The notes beneath the pieces are model-generated. The model had not been told where the DNA came from. It was given only the letters and a program-made list of their open reading frames with translations, and did not search any database. From Oscillospiraceae bacterium (GTDB taxonomy: Bacteria; Bacillota; Clostridia; UMGS1840), in contig SVKD01000014.1 of assembly GCA_015068645.1 (NCBI GenBank), forward strand, positions 1 through 57,750: a stretch of 57,750 nt of DNA. The letters are read 5' to 3'. Shown here one piece after another: positions 48,582-57,631 of this stretch. Within the stretch, counting starts at the first letter, position 1. The number at the start of each line of letters is the position of its first letter. The position numbers and the translations under genes are program-made.

Positions 48582-50063
48582 ATGTTTATTGATATTAAAA
48601 ACAGACGAGAAGTGTTCTGGGAAGATTCTATGATTATTCCCGAACATACCACCGCAGAGCTGAAACTACATAACCCCGTAAAAAAAGAACACATTCTCAC
48701 CTTTGATGCACCCTGGGAAACCGCAGGGGTTGGCTATGCAATCACCGTAAAAGACGGCGACTTATTCCGAATGTATTATGTGTGTGAAGTTCCTGAAACC
48801 TTCGGCGTGTATTCCACCCGTGTGGTTTGTATGATGGAATCTTATGATGGCAGAACCTGGACCCGTCCCAACTTAGGTCTGCACGAATGCAACGGAAGCA
48901 AAGAAAACAACATTATTTTGGTGGCTCAAAAAAGCGAAACCTTAGAAGAACCCTTTGATAACTTCTTTGTGTTTATTGACGAAAATCCCGATTGTAAGCC
49001 GGAAGAAAAGTTTAAAGCCCTGGCTCTTTGCCGCAACTTAGAGGAAAAAGAACACATTCACTGGTTAAGCCCCCGTGAACTGTGGTTATACACTTCTGCC
49101 GACGGCATCCATTTTACAAGAAACCGCTTGGTGGTGGATTCCGACTTTGTGGGCAGAGGCGGATTTGACAGCATCAATACCGCTTGGTGGGACAAAGACG
49201 ACAACAAATACCATTGCTTTGTGCGTGTGTTTATGAAAGACAGAGTTCGTGACATCAAGTATATGGAATCTACTGATTTTCAAAACTGGTCCGAACCCAT
49301 CCTTTTAAACTACGGCGAAAGCGAAGAATACGAATTATACACCAATCACATTATGAAATATTACCGTGCACCTCACATGTTTATCGGGTTCCCCGAACGG
49401 TATATTGAAAGACCGTCTTTGGGCAAAAACTTTGAGCAGATGAACGGCGAAGAAGGGGCTCGTTTACGAAAAGAACGTGCCGAAAATTTATCCCTTCGCA
49501 TCGGTACCGCTGTGACGGAAGGTATCTTTATGTGTTCCCGTGACGGTTTAAACTGGAAACGCTATGACGATATGTTCTTCCCTCTGCAGCAGGAACATAC
49601 CCATAACTGGGCATACGGGGACTACAGTTGCCCTATGTATCCTTTCTTAGAAACCGATATGCCTGCCCCCTGGGATGGCAAGGAAATCTCCTTCTATGTA
49701 CCCGAGGGTTCCTTCTCTCCCAATCCTCATAAATTATACCGTCATTCGATCCGTTTGGACGGTTTTGCATCTTACCATGCAGACTATGACGTGAAACAGG
49801 TTACCACCAAATCCATTCTGTTTACGGGAAATGAGCTCCACTTGAACTTCTCCACCTCCGCTTTAGGCTGGATTTACGTGGATGTGCTGGATGCCAACAA
49901 CAAACCCTTAGAAGGTTGGCACAGCTGTGAATTATTTGGCAACACCACCGACAGAACCGTATATTTTGGTGATTCCAAAGACGTATCGTCCTTACAGGGC
50001 AAAGTCATCCGTCTGCGCTTTACCATGCGTCAGGCAGACATTTACTCCTACAAATTTGAATAA
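48582..50063 (+). CDS. Predicted beta-propeller glycosidase-like protein, paralog 1
   Basis: This 493-residue protein has no signal peptide. Its N-terminal ~370 residues look like a five-bladed beta-propeller of the GH32/43/68/130 type: repeats of the kind W-x-x-P-N/S-x-D-G-x-x-W/F (YDGRTWTRPNLG, YTSADGIHFTRNRLV, STDFQNWSEPILL, SRDGLNWKRYDDMF). The last ~110 residues form a separate beta-sandwich-like domain. I do not recognise a named family or the catalytic residues. Paralog 2 follows after 46 bases, and a GH20-like enzyme after that. The context suggests breakdown of an imported oligosaccharide in the cytoplasm. Confidence 0.75.
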   Translation: MFIDIKNRREVFWEDSMIIPEHTTAELKLHNPVKKEHILTFDAPWETAGVGYAITVKDGDLFRMYYVCEVPETFGVYSTRVVCMMESYDGRTWTRPNLGLHECNGSKENNIILVAQKSETLEEPFDNFFVFIDENPDCKPEEKFKALALCRNLEEKEHIHWLSPRELWLYTSADGIHFTRNRLVVDSDFVGRGGFDSINTAWWDKDDNKYHCFVRVFMKDRVRDIKYMESTDFQNWSEPILLNYGESEEYELYTNHIMKYYRAPHMFIGFPERYIERPSLGKNFEQMNGEEGARLRKERAENLSLRIGTAVTEGIFMCSRDGLNWKRYDDMFFPLQQEHTHNWAYGDYSCPMYPFLETDMPAPWDGKEISFYVPEGSFSPNPHKLYRHSIRLDGFASYHADYDVKQVTTKSILFTGNELHLNFSTSALGWIYVDVLDANNKPLEGWHSCELFGNTTDRTVYFGDSKDVSSLQGKVIRLRFTMRQADIYSYKFE

Positions 50064-50109
50064 CTGATCAAATTACTATACCTAACAAGACAAAAGAAAG
50101 GGACACACT

Positions 50110-51591
50110 ATGTTTATTGACATCAAAAACAGACGAGAAGTTTTTTGGGATGATTCCATGATTATTCCCGAACACACCACCGCAGAATTAAAACTGCATC
50201 ACCCTGTGAAAAAAGAATTTGCACTTGCCTTTGATGCTCCCTGGGAAGCAGCAGGCGTGGCTTATCCCATGACCGTAAAAGACGGCGACATCTACCGTAT
50301 GTATTACGTTGCATCCCGCCCCAATATGCACGGGGCAGTGGGTACCCGTATTGTTTGTATGATGGAATCCACCGACTATGTCAACTGGACCCGTCCCAAC
50401 GTTGGTCTTCACGAATACGAGGGCAGCACCGACAACAATATTATTTTGGTAAACTCCAATAACGATGACTACGGCGAACCCTTTGATAACTTCTTCGTGT
50501 TTATTGACGAAAATCCCGCTTGCTTACCCGAAGAAAAATACAAAGCCATTGCACTCTGCTACGATTACCACAAGCACAACCGTACCCATTGGCTGAGCCA
50601 ACGTGAAATGTGGTGCTACACTTCTCCCGACGGCATCCATTTTAAACGAAGCTTTTTGGTAATGGATTCCGACACTGCAGTCCGTGGCGGATTTGACAGT
50701 CAGAACGTGGCATGGTGGGATAAAGAAGACCAAAAATATCACTGCTTTATCCGTGTGTTTATGAAAGATAGAGTGCGAGACATCAAATATATGCACTCCA
50801 CCGATTTTAAAAACTGGTCAGAGCCGGTGCTGTTAAACTATGGCGAAAGCGAAGAATATCAGCTTTATACCAACGAAATTATGAAATACCCCAGAGCGCC
50901 CCATATGTTTATCGGGTTCCCCATGCGCTATGTGGAACGAACCTCTTTAGGCAAAAACTTTGAGCAGATGGGTGGCGAAGAAGGAAAACGTCTCCGCTGG
51001 GATCGTGCCGAAACCAAAGAATTAAGAATGGGTACCGCTATCACCGACTGTCTGTTTATGTGTTCCCGTGACGGGATGAACTGGAAACGTTATGACGAAA
51101 TGTTTTTAGAACGGGAAGAAGAACATCCCTATAACTGGTCCTATGGTGATTTTTCCACCCCCGTTTATCCCTTTATTGAAACCAAAATGCCCGAACCCTG
51201 GGAAGGAAACGAACTTTCTTTCTTTGTGCAGGAATTTGCGCGTCCCGGGCTCCCGGCAAACTTGTACCGTCATTGTATCCGTTTAGACGGCTTTGCTTCC
51301 TACCACGCAGATTATGATGTGAAACAAGTTACCACCAAATCCATCTTATTTACAGGTAACGAACTCCACTTAAACTTCTCCACCTCCGCACTTGGCTGGA
51401 TTTATGTGGATGTGTTAGACGCCAACAACAAGCCCTTAGAAGGCTGGCATAGCTGTGAATTATTTGGTAACACTACGGACAGAACCGTGTATTTTGGCGA
51501 TTCCAAAGATGTGTCATCCCTGCAGGGCAAAGTAATCCGTTTAAGATTCACCATGCGCAGTGCAGATATTTATTCTTATAAATTTGAGTAA
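50110..51591 (+). CDS. Predicted beta-propeller glycosidase-like protein, paralog 2
   Basis: Also 493 residues and collinear with paralog 1. The first ~36 residues are nearly the same (MFIDIKNRREVFWDDSMIIP). The middle is diverged, especially the insert regions around residues 60-160 and 370-385. From IRLDGFASYH to RLRFTMR, 94 residues are identical, while about 37 of those codons differ silently (counted by eye). This argues for strong selection on the C-terminal domain rather than recent gene conversion. The domain may bind a shared partner or substrate. AGAAAGGGACACACT precedes the ATG. Confidence 0.75.
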   Translation: MFIDIKNRREVFWDDSMIIPEHTTAELKLHHPVKKEFALAFDAPWEAAGVAYPMTVKDGDIYRMYYVASRPNMHGAVGTRIVCMMESTDYVNWTRPNVGLHEYEGSTDNNIILVNSNNDDYGEPFDNFFVFIDENPACLPEEKYKAIALCYDYHKHNRTHWLSQREMWCYTSPDGIHFKRSFLVMDSDTAVRGGFDSQNVAWWDKEDQKYHCFIRVFMKDRVRDIKYMHSTDFKNWSEPVLLNYGESEEYQLYTNEIMKYPRAPHMFIGFPMRYVERTSLGKNFEQMGGEEGKRLRWDRAETKELRMGTAITDCLFMCSRDGMNWKRYDEMFLEREEEHPYNWSYGDFSTPVYPFIETKMPEPWEGNELSFFVQEFARPGLPANLYRHCIRLDGFASYHADYDVKQVTTKSILFTGNELHLNFSTSALGWIYVDVLDANNKPLEGWHSCELFGNTTDRTVYFGDSKDVSSLQGKVIRLRFTMRSADIYSYKFE

Positions 51592-51612
51592 TCCAAAAAA
51601 AGGAGAAAAACC

Positions 51613-53325
51613 ATGCTTCATTTAATACCCACCCCGAAAACTCTGGTGGAAATTCCCGTTATTTTGAAAAAGAAAGAGCTCTCTTTGGCTTGTGCATTAG
51701 CCGATGCAAGACTCCAAAAAGCTGCAGAAAAACTGCCTTTGGCAGAAGGTGGAATTCCCCTCTATATTTCTTATGAAGAAAAAGGCACCGAAGGTTACAC
51801 CTTAACCTTAACCAACGAAAAGGCTGAAATTATCGGTGAAAGTGCTCAGGCTGCTTTCTACGGTATTCAGACTTTACGTCAGATTTTCACCCATGATAGC
51901 ATCAACGAATTAACCATTTCCGATGCTCCCGATATGGGATACCGCGGGTTCTATCACGACACCACCCGAGGCAAAGTGCCCAAAGTGGAAACCTTAAAAA
52001 CATTGATTGACCAGATGGCATACTACAAATTAAACTCTCTGCAGTTTTATGTGGAGCATTCCTTTGATTTCAAAGAATATGCAGGCACCAAAGAAAAAAC
52101 AGGTTACTTTACCGCAGAAGAAATCAAAGAACTTGATGACTACTGCTGGGAAAACTTTATTGAGTTTATTCCCTCCTTATCCTGCTTTGGTCACTTATAT
52201 GAACTATTGCAACAGCCCGAATATCAGCATTTAAGAGAATTAGACACTTTCGAGCAGGAATATATGACCTGGTGGGAACGAATGGCGCATCACACCATTG
52301 ACCCCACTAACCCCGAAAGCTTTGAGCTGATTAAAAGCTTAATCGACCAATATATGCCCTTATTCCGCAGTAACAAATTCAATATCTGTTGCGACGAAAC
52401 CTTTGACTTGCAGATTGGCCGTCACTGGAATGGCAATGCAGGAAATCTTTACATTGAGTTTGTAAAGAAACTGGTAAATTACCTGCAGTCCAAAGGCAAA
52501 ACCGTGATGATGTGGGCAGATATTCTGCTCCATCACCCCGAAGTGATTTCCGAATTACCTGCCGATGGTATTGAATACTTAAACTGGTGGTATGAACCCG
52601 AAATCCACGAAAACGATATTGAGCTCTTTGAAAAAATGCAAAAACCCCAAATCGTTTGTCCTGCTACCTGGAGCTGGGAAGGCGTTGTGGAATGGGTGGA
52701 AAAAGAAGAAGGCAACATCTGCAATATGATTAACGCAGGTTACCGCCACGGTGCTGACGGTGTGTTAAACACCAACTGGGGCGACTTCGGAAACCCCTGC
52801 ACCATCGAACTGGCTCTTTACGGTATGGTGTTGGGCGGTGCAAAAGGCTGGACCGTTGCTACCGAACCCACCGACGAATTTAAAGCAGATGTGAACCATT
52901 TGCTTTACGAAAATGAAAAAGGTTATCACTACTTAAGAACCTTAAGTGACTGTCAGAAAGATTTACGTTTCACCTTTGTGGCAAACGCTTATTCCAACAT
53001 TTTATACACCAAAAAACGTCTGTTTGACGCTCCCTCTCCCGAACGTGTGGAAGAAATCAGAACCATCTGCAAAAATGTGATGGACGAATTATCCAAACAG
53101 AGCTGGAAGCAGGATGAATTCCGCAAACAGATGGTCATCTCCGCAGAAGGTATTATGGTGATGGACGAACTTCTTGCCAAAGCGGCAGGATACGCCATCG
53201 AAAGAAAATCCGATACCAAAGCTTGGCTGGAAAAATTCTCGGAAGACTGGCTCAAAAAGAACAAAAAGAGCGAGTTAGACGCAGTAATGGATATTTTCTT
53301 AACCTTAGACAAACACTATAACTAA
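51613..53325 (+). CDS. GH20-like beta-N-acetylhexosaminidase
   Basis: This 570-residue protein has an N-terminal GH20b-like domain (~1-110, GYTLTLTNEKAEIIGESAQAA split near AFYGIQTLRQ) and a TIM barrel starting RGFYHDTTRGKVP. The GH20 aspartate-glutamate pair is D261-E262 in NICCDETFDL, where most members read G-G-D-E. Later barrel pieces: VMMWADILLHHPE, EYLNWWYEPE, NTNWGDFGNP. GH20 enzymes remove terminal N-acetyl-hexosamine with help from the substrate acetamido group. No signal peptide, so it acts on imported sugars. It starts 21 bases after paralog 2 and closes the operon. Confidence 0.88.
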   Translation: MLHLIPTPKTLVEIPVILKKKELSLACALADARLQKAAEKLPLAEGGIPLYISYEEKGTEGYTLTLTNEKAEIIGESAQAAFYGIQTLRQIFTHDSINELTISDAPDMGYRGFYHDTTRGKVPKVETLKTLIDQMAYYKLNSLQFYVEHSFDFKEYAGTKEKTGYFTAEEIKELDDYCWENFIEFIPSLSCFGHLYELLQQPEYQHLRELDTFEQEYMTWWERMAHHTIDPTNPESFELIKSLIDQYMPLFRSNKFNICCDETFDLQIGRHWNGNAGNLYIEFVKKLVNYLQSKGKTVMMWADILLHHPEVISELPADGIEYLNWWYEPEIHENDIELFEKMQKPQIVCPATWSWEGVVEWVEKEEGNICNMINAGYRHGADGVLNTNWGDFGNPCTIELALYGMVLGGAKGWTVATEPTDEFKADVNHLLYENEKGYHYLRTLSDCQKDLRFTFVANAYSNILYTKKRLFDAPSPERVEEIRTICKNVMDELSKQSWKQDEFRKQMVISAEGIMVMDELLAKAAGYAIERKSDTKAWLEKFSEDWLKKNKKSELDAVMDIFLTLDKHYN

Positions 53326-53345
53326 ACACAACAAAATACATTTAA

Positions 53346-53383
53346 AAAAATATCCACCCGCTATGCGAGTGGATATTTTTTTA
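53346..53383. terminator. Bidirectional terminator between GH20-like gene and degV
   Basis: Stem AAAAATATCCAC/GTGGATATTTTT with a GC-rich loop and A/T tracts on both sides, serving the two convergent genes. Confidence 0.88.
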
Positions 53384-53394
53384 TATCAAATCAA

Positions 53395-54234
53395 TTATTT
53401 TGAAAAAAATGCAATGGCAACAATGCCGGGGCCTGCGTGGGTACCGATGGTGCTGCCCATTAAGATGGATTCTTTGGGAGCGTTGCCGTCTTTCCAAAAA
53501 TCTTTGGTCTGTTCCAAGAATAATTTTACCCCTTCGTCACTCTGACCGCTATGTCCGAATAACACAGGTTTGGTGTAATCAATTTCACCCACTTTTTTAA
53601 TTTCTTCAATCAGTGCCTGATTCCCCAGTTTCGCACCTCTTGCTTTAGAAATCTGATGAATGGCACCGTCATATACTTTTACGATGGGTTTAATATTTAA
53701 TAAACCGCCCACCAAGGATACCACGCCGGAAATTCTGCCACCCATTTTTAAGTATTTTAAGGTGTCTACCATCGCAATGATATATAATTTATCTTTGATG
53801 GAATCCAAAATATCTTTGATTTCTTTGGCAGATTTTCCTTCTTCTACCAAACGAAGAGCATATTCAACCATAACGCCGGAGCCAACTGCAACATTACCGG
53901 AATCTACTAAGTAAATATTGTCGAATTCTTTGGACGCAATATGAGCACTCTGGCAGGTGCCGGAAAGACCTGATGCCACAGTAATTACCACAGCTTCGTC
54001 TCCTGCATCAGTAACTTTCTGAAACTCATCCCGAAAGGCTTCAGGAGTTACCTGAGAAGTGGTAGGAAGAGTTTCCACGGTTTCTAATCTTTTATAAAAT
54101 TCTTCGTTGGTAATTGTTACGCCATCAATAAATTCTTCTTCACCAAAACGAACGGTCAAAGGAATTACGGTGGTCATCGCTCTGCGATCTGCCATTAAAT
54201 TGGCGGTGGAATCAATAATAATTCTTGTTTTCAT
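53395..54234 (-). CDS. DegV-family fatty-acid-binding protein
   Basis: I start at the ATG at 54232-54234 (MKTRIIIDSTANLM), preceded by TAGGAGAAATTGTT, giving 279 residues; a longer frame overlaps marR. DegV signatures: the N-terminal IDSTANL, TTSQVTPEAF, VASGLSGTCQSA and the C-terminal FGHSGQSDEGVKLF with GTHAGPGIVAIAFF. The family (FakB-like) binds a fatty acid and can feed FakA kinase; fakA is not here. It lies 17 bases after marR, so both share one promoter and probably regulation. Confidence 0.93.
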   Translation of the reverse strand: MKTRIIIDSTANLMADRRAMTTVIPLTVRFGEEEFIDGVTITNEEFYKRLETVETLPTTSQVTPEAFRDEFQKVTDAGDEAVVITVASGLSGTCQSAHIASKEFDNIYLVDSGNVAVGSGVMVEYALRLVEEGKSAKEIKDILDSIKDKLYIIAMVDTLKYLKMGGRISGVVSLVGGLLNIKPIVKVYDGAIHQISKARGAKLGNQALIEEIKKVGEIDYTKPVLFGHSGQSDEGVKLFLEQTKDFWKDGNAPKESILMGSTIGTHAGPGIVAIAFFSK

Positions 54235-54250
54235 AACAATTTCTCCTATC

Positions 54251-54697
54251 TTACAATCCTTCTTTACTGATTGCCTGCAGATTTTTGGCAATCACCTGCA
54301 AGGCATAGTAAAAATGTTCACGCTCTTCGTCGCTAAGACCGCTGCCGCCCTTTTCTACGGCTAATTTAATACGTTCTCTGAGTTCATATGTGGCTTTTTT
54401 CCCTTCTTCGGTCAAACGGATTTTTGCGCGATAAGCGCTTCCGTTTTCCATCTCTCTTACCACCAAACCTTTTTTCTCCATCTCGGAAATTACACGGGAA
54501 GCCTCTGCTTTGTCCCGATGACAAATCTCACAAAGATTGGTGCAGGTAAGCCCTTCTTTACTTTTATAGAGAGCAATCATATATACCGCTGCTCTGCCCT
54601 TTAATCCAAGGCTTTTCAACTCTTCATTGGCGATTTTATTCCAAGAGGAAGTAAGTTGTGCCAAACCCAATGAAAAAATTTCAAAACGTCCGATCAT
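54251..54697 (-). CDS. MarR-family transcriptional regulator
   Basis: This 148-residue winged helix-turn-helix protein has the recognition region TNLCEICHRDKAEASRVISEMEKKGLV and the wing with KIRLTEEGKKATYELRERI. MarR proteins usually repress their own operon until a small molecule binds. A 14-bp perfect palindrome overlaps its own -10 box, and degV follows in the same transcript. A lipid-related ligand is a guess from the degV neighbour. Confidence 0.9.
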   Translation of the reverse strand: MIGRFEIFSLGLAQLTSSWNKIANEELKSLGLKGRAAVYMIALYKSKEGLTCTNLCEICHRDKAEASRVISEMEKKGLVVREMENGSAYRAKIRLTEEGKKATYELRERIKLAVEKGGSGLSDEEREHFYYALQVIAKNLQAISKEGL

Positions 54698-54716
54698 AAG
54701 ATTGTCGCCTCACAAA

Positions 54717-54774
54717 AATAGACTTGTTGATTTTTCAACAAGTCTATTCTAGCATACTAAAATTGAAATGTCAA
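54717..54774 (-). promoter_or_regulatory. marR-degV promoter with overlapping palindromic operator
   Basis: On the minus strand, TTGACA (54769-54774), 17 bases, TAGAAT (54746-54751). A perfect 14-bp inverted repeat (AATAGACTTGTTGA/TCAACAAGTCTATT, four-base centre) spans 54717-54748, overlapping the -10 box and the expected start of transcription. This is an ideal repressor site for the MarR protein. Confidence 0.8.
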
Positions 54775-54820
54775 CATCTATACGCTAATTTCTTCCACTA
54801 TTTTCAAAATTTTATAAGAA

Positions 54821-55255
54821 TCATAAAAATTTGCGGATGTCCATTGCCAGTGTTTCCTCCAAATCAATGAGTCGCTTGGTGATTCTTTTGGATTCCTCAT
54901 CTGCCGCCCGATACTGATTGAGATACATATGAAGAGATTTTACCCCCATATTACAACCGTCGGTCATCAAATCTGCGATGGTTTGATCAGAAGCGTTCAT
55001 CATCAGCTTCACATTGGTTTTTAGCCAGGACATTCCTTTTGCAACAAAAGCAGGATCCTTTCCGTCATCCTGATATTTGTCCAACAGCTTTTCCAAATCG
55101 CTTTCCAATTCTTCGTGACGTTTTTTACACTGCTCCAACAGGGTTTTCAATTCCCCGTCCCCCACCAAAGGAAGCACATCCGCCAGCGAAGAAATCCCCA
55201 TTTTCACTCCTGCATCACATTCCCGAAGAAGTTTTATGGTATCTTGTTCTACCAT
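54821..55255 (-). CDS. All-helical small protein, unknown function
   Basis: I start at the ATG at 55253-55255 (MVEQDTIKLLRECD), giving 144 residues; a GTG 33 bases upstream is possible. The sequence is helical throughout, with alternating charged heptads (LLEQCKKRHEELESDLEKLLDKY; SKRITKRLIDLEETLAMDIRKFL split by a helix break at DEE). It resembles ferritin-like or DUF2383-type four-helix proteins, but I see no clear metal-binding ExxH pair. No signal peptide. Monocistronic; no clear promoter found. Confidence 0.75.
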   Translation of the reverse strand: MVEQDTIKLLRECDAGVKMGISSLADVLPLVGDGELKTLLEQCKKRHEELESDLEKLLDKYQDDGKDPAFVAKGMSWLKTNVKLMMNASDQTIADLMTDGCNMGVKSLHMYLNQYRAADEESKRITKRLIDLEETLAMDIRKFL

Positions 55256-55480
55256 GTTCTCACAACCTTTTTTTATGGAGTATTCCACAGAATAAATTTT
55301 TTATTCTTCCTAGAAAAAAACAATTGCACTTTTTTATGCATCTGCTTCGGTAGGCGCATTTTTTCTGTTTTATAAGGGGAATCGGAAATATAAATCTGCT
55401 CTTTTCCTTCTCCGTATATATTGTTCATAGCAGTATTTTTTCATCTCATCCTGCCAAGTGTTCCCAAAAACACACTTTGC

Positions 55481-55509
55481 TTGACAACAAATTGCCGTTA
55501 TGCTATACT
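55481..55509 (+). promoter_or_regulatory. Promoter of the exported stalk/cyclophilin gene
   Basis: TTGACA (55481-55486), 17 bases, TATACT (55504-55509), with TGC before the -10 box. Confidence 0.88.
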
Positions 55510-55532
55510 TGTTTATGAAAGGAGTTGTTTTT

Positions 55533-57125
55533 ATGAAACAGAAACTCAAAGGCCTTTTGATCGGACTCACCCTTGGTGCAGTTATTTCTTCCACAACTGC
55601 ATTTGCAGCAAACGAAACCATTCCAAAAGATATCACCTACCGCAACATTAACATTGTGATAGACGGTAACGAAATCACCCCCACCGATGCCAACGGCAAC
55701 TACGTGGAACCTTTTATTATGGACGGCACCACTTATCTTCCCGTAAGAGCAATCAGCAATGCCCTTGGGAAAGAAGTTTCCTGGGACGGCGACACCGCCA
55801 CCGTTTATATTGGGGAACAACCTTCAGAAAACATTGATATTGTGGGGAATTACACACTGATAACAGCCGAAACAAACGGTCAACCTATTGAACTAACAAA
55901 TGACATCATACAACTGTTAACCTTAAGAGCAGACGGCACAGGTGACTACGGTCCTGAAATGGCTCAGGTTCCCGTTTTCTGGACCAAGGATGGAAACAAC
56001 ATTACCTTAACCTCTCCTTTTGTATCCAAACCTTTTGTTCTAACTATGGAAGGTAATCAGTTAAAAGGTGAAACAGACAGTATCGTTATGACTTTTATCA
56101 AAACCGGCTATATTATCACCCAACCTGCCGAACCGAAAGAAACCACTTCTGGACCAAATGCCAATGTGCAGAAGGAACTTGCATACAGAGATATTAAAAT
56201 CGTAGTAGACGGCAACGAAATCACCCCCACTGATGCCAACGGCAACTACGTGGAACCCTTTATTATGGACGGCACCACCTATCTGCCCGTAAGAGCAGTT
56301 GCCAATGCTTTTGGAAAAGAAGTTGGCTGGGATGATACCAACAGCACCGTTTACCTGGGAACACAACTCGCAGAAAGCAACAATGTTGTGGGAACCTATG
56401 TTATGGTAAACCCTGACCCCGCCTCCACTGAAAGATTCACTCTCATCTTAAAGGAAAACTATAAAGCTTCTATCTCAGACGGATATGATACAGCACATAT
56501 AACCTGGTATCAAAGAGGAAACACCATTACGCTGGTACCCCCGAGTGGTAATGGCGACTCTATTACCCTGATCATAGACGGCGACCGATTGATCTCAGGG
56601 GAAGAAGGAGATGAAGGAGCTTTTATCAAAGCAGTTTCTCTTCCGAATCCGATGGCACAAGTTACCATGAAAACTGTTACCGTGGATAAAACCGATGCCA
56701 ACAAACCCATCGTGACCATCGAAATGGAAAACGGCGGAATCATTAAAGCAGAGCTGTATCCCGATGTGGCTCCCATCACTGTGGAAAACTTTATTTCCTT
56801 AATTGAAAAAGGCTTCTATGACGGTTTAACCTTCCACAGAAACATTCCCGGCTTTGTGATTCAGGGTGGCTGTCCCGTTGGCAACGGTACCGGTGGACCC
56901 GGCTACACCATCAAAGGTGAATTTTCCTCCAACGGCGTGAAAAACGACCTGAAACATACCCGTGGCGTTCTGTCTATGGCAAGAGCAATGGATCCTGATT
57001 CTGCAGGCAGTCAGTTCTTTATTATGCATGCAGATGCGCCTCACTTAGACGGCGAATATGCAGCTTTCGGTAAAGTCATTGAGGGCATGAACGTGGTGGA
57101 TACCATCGCCAACTCCGGCATGTAA
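55533..57125 (+). CDS. Exported protein: two stalk domains plus C-terminal cyclophilin-type PPIase
   Basis: The start is the ATG at 55533 after AAAGGAG; an earlier ATG at 55500 overlaps the promoter. The 530-residue protein has a signal peptide ([20 protein letters not shown]). A unit follows twice (~25-185 and ~205-370): a copper-amine-oxidase-N-like stalk domain ([20 protein letters not shown]... [14 protein letters not shown]) and a lipocalin-like stretch (VGNYTLI..., VGTYVMV...). Residues ~385-530 are a cyclophilin (peptidyl-prolyl isomerase): [48 protein letters not shown]. The domain stops at [10 protein letters not shown], before the last strand seen in most cyclophilins. It probably helps fold exported proteins outside the membrane. 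Confidence 0.9.
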   Translation: MKQKLKGLLIGLTLGAVISSTTAFAANETIPKDITYRNINIVIDGNEITPTDANGNYVEPFIMDGTTYLPVRAISNALGKEVSWDGDTATVYIGEQPSENIDIVGNYTLITAETNGQPIELTNDIIQLLTLRADGTGDYGPEMAQVPVFWTKDGNNITLTSPFVSKPFVLTMEGNQLKGETDSIVMTFIKTGYIITQPAEPKETTSGPNANVQKELAYRDIKIVVDGNEITPTDANGNYVEPFIMDGTTYLPVRAVANAFGKEVGWDDTNSTVYLGTQLAESNNVVGTYVMVNPDPASTERFTLILKENYKASISDGYDTAHITWYQRGNTITLVPPSGNGDSITLIIDGDRLISGEEGDEGAFIKAVSLPNPMAQVTMKTVTVDKTDANKPIVTIEMENGGIIKAELYPDVAPITVENFISLIEKGFYDGLTFHRNIPGFVIQGGCPVGNGTGGPGYTIKGEFSSNGVKNDLKHTRGVLSMARAMDPDSAGSQFFIMHADAPHLDGEYAAFGKVIEGMNVVDTIANSGM

Positions 57126-57146
57126 TATCAAATAAAACACAATCAA

Positions 57147-57172
57147 AAAAGCATCCTTTCGGATGCTTTTTT
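57147..57172 (+). terminator. Terminator of the stalk/cyclophilin gene
   Basis: A short stem (AAGCATCC/GGATGCTT, loop TTTC) followed by six Ts. Confidence 0.88.
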
Positions 57173-57388
57173 GTTGCCGATATTCATTATAAAATATGCG
57201 AGACTGCCACGCTCGTCTGTCTCATAACCCGATTATTTTTATGTAGGTTCGTTTCTTATAATGATATGTGAGCCTTGCCTAAGCAAAGCCACATAAACTT
57301 CTTCCCTATTCACTATTACTTATTACCTACAAAAAATCCTTACAACCATTTTTTAGGGAAGAGTGAAGAAGAAATAGGTAAAAAGTAA
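57173..57388. other. Gene-free stretch with an initiator-tRNA-like fragment
   Basis: Bases 57206-57228 (GCCACGCTCGTCTGTCTCATAAC) split as a D-stem-like GCTC, then an anticodon-arm-like piece with CAT as anticodon and CCCGA after it, resembling part of tRNA-fMet. It has no acceptor stem or T arm. The rest, to 57388, is AT-rich with loosely complementary stretches (near 57300-57330 and 57358-57388) and no gene. Confidence 0.5.
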
Positions 57389-57419
57389 AAATCCCCATAC
57401 TTTCGTATGAGGATTTTTT
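57389..57419. terminator. Terminator-like hairpin beside the tRNA fragment
   Basis: AATCCCCATAC/GTATGAGGATT with one mismatch, loop TTTC, As on the left and six Ts on the right. On the minus strand it would end a transcript of the adjacent tRNA. Confidence 0.75.
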
Positions 57420-57460
57420 GGTTGCGGGAGGCGGATTTGAACCACCGACCTTCGGGTTAT
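57419..57460 (-). tRNA. 3' half of an initiator tRNA (tRNA-fMet), 5' half missing
   Basis: Read on the minus strand: ATAACCCGAAGGTC (anticodon-stem 3' side and variable loop), a T arm with GGTGG/CCGCC stem and TTCAAAT loop, TCCCGCA for the acceptor 3' strand, A73 and an encoded CCA. The A at position 72 and CCCG stem match initiator tRNAs. Upstream of ATAA (beyond 57460) the expected anticodon, D arm and acceptor 5' strand are not found. So this is a broken or rearranged tRNA, or an assembly join. Confidence 0.6.
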
Positions 57461-57588
57461 CACTTCGTGCCGGTTTGCGGTGCCCAAAACTGCCAACGCT
57501 TCGCTGCTCGCTCGACGCAGTTTTGACCGCTGCACCAATGGTCACTCTCTCGGACCGCCTCGCGGCGTTCGTGACCATTGCCCAACGA

Positions 57589-57611
57589 GCCACGCTCGTC
57601 GGTCTCATAAC
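57589..57611 (+). other. Second initiator-tRNA-like 5'-side fragment
   Basis: GCCACGCTCGTCGGTCTCATAAC resembles the D-stem 3' side and anticodon arm of tRNA-fMet. It is on the opposite strand to the 3' half at 57419 and is two substitutions or so from 57206-57228. An ACGAGC/GCTCGT hairpin overlaps it. Confidence 0.5.
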
Positions 57612-57631
57612 TTCCGTTTCTCATAAATCAT

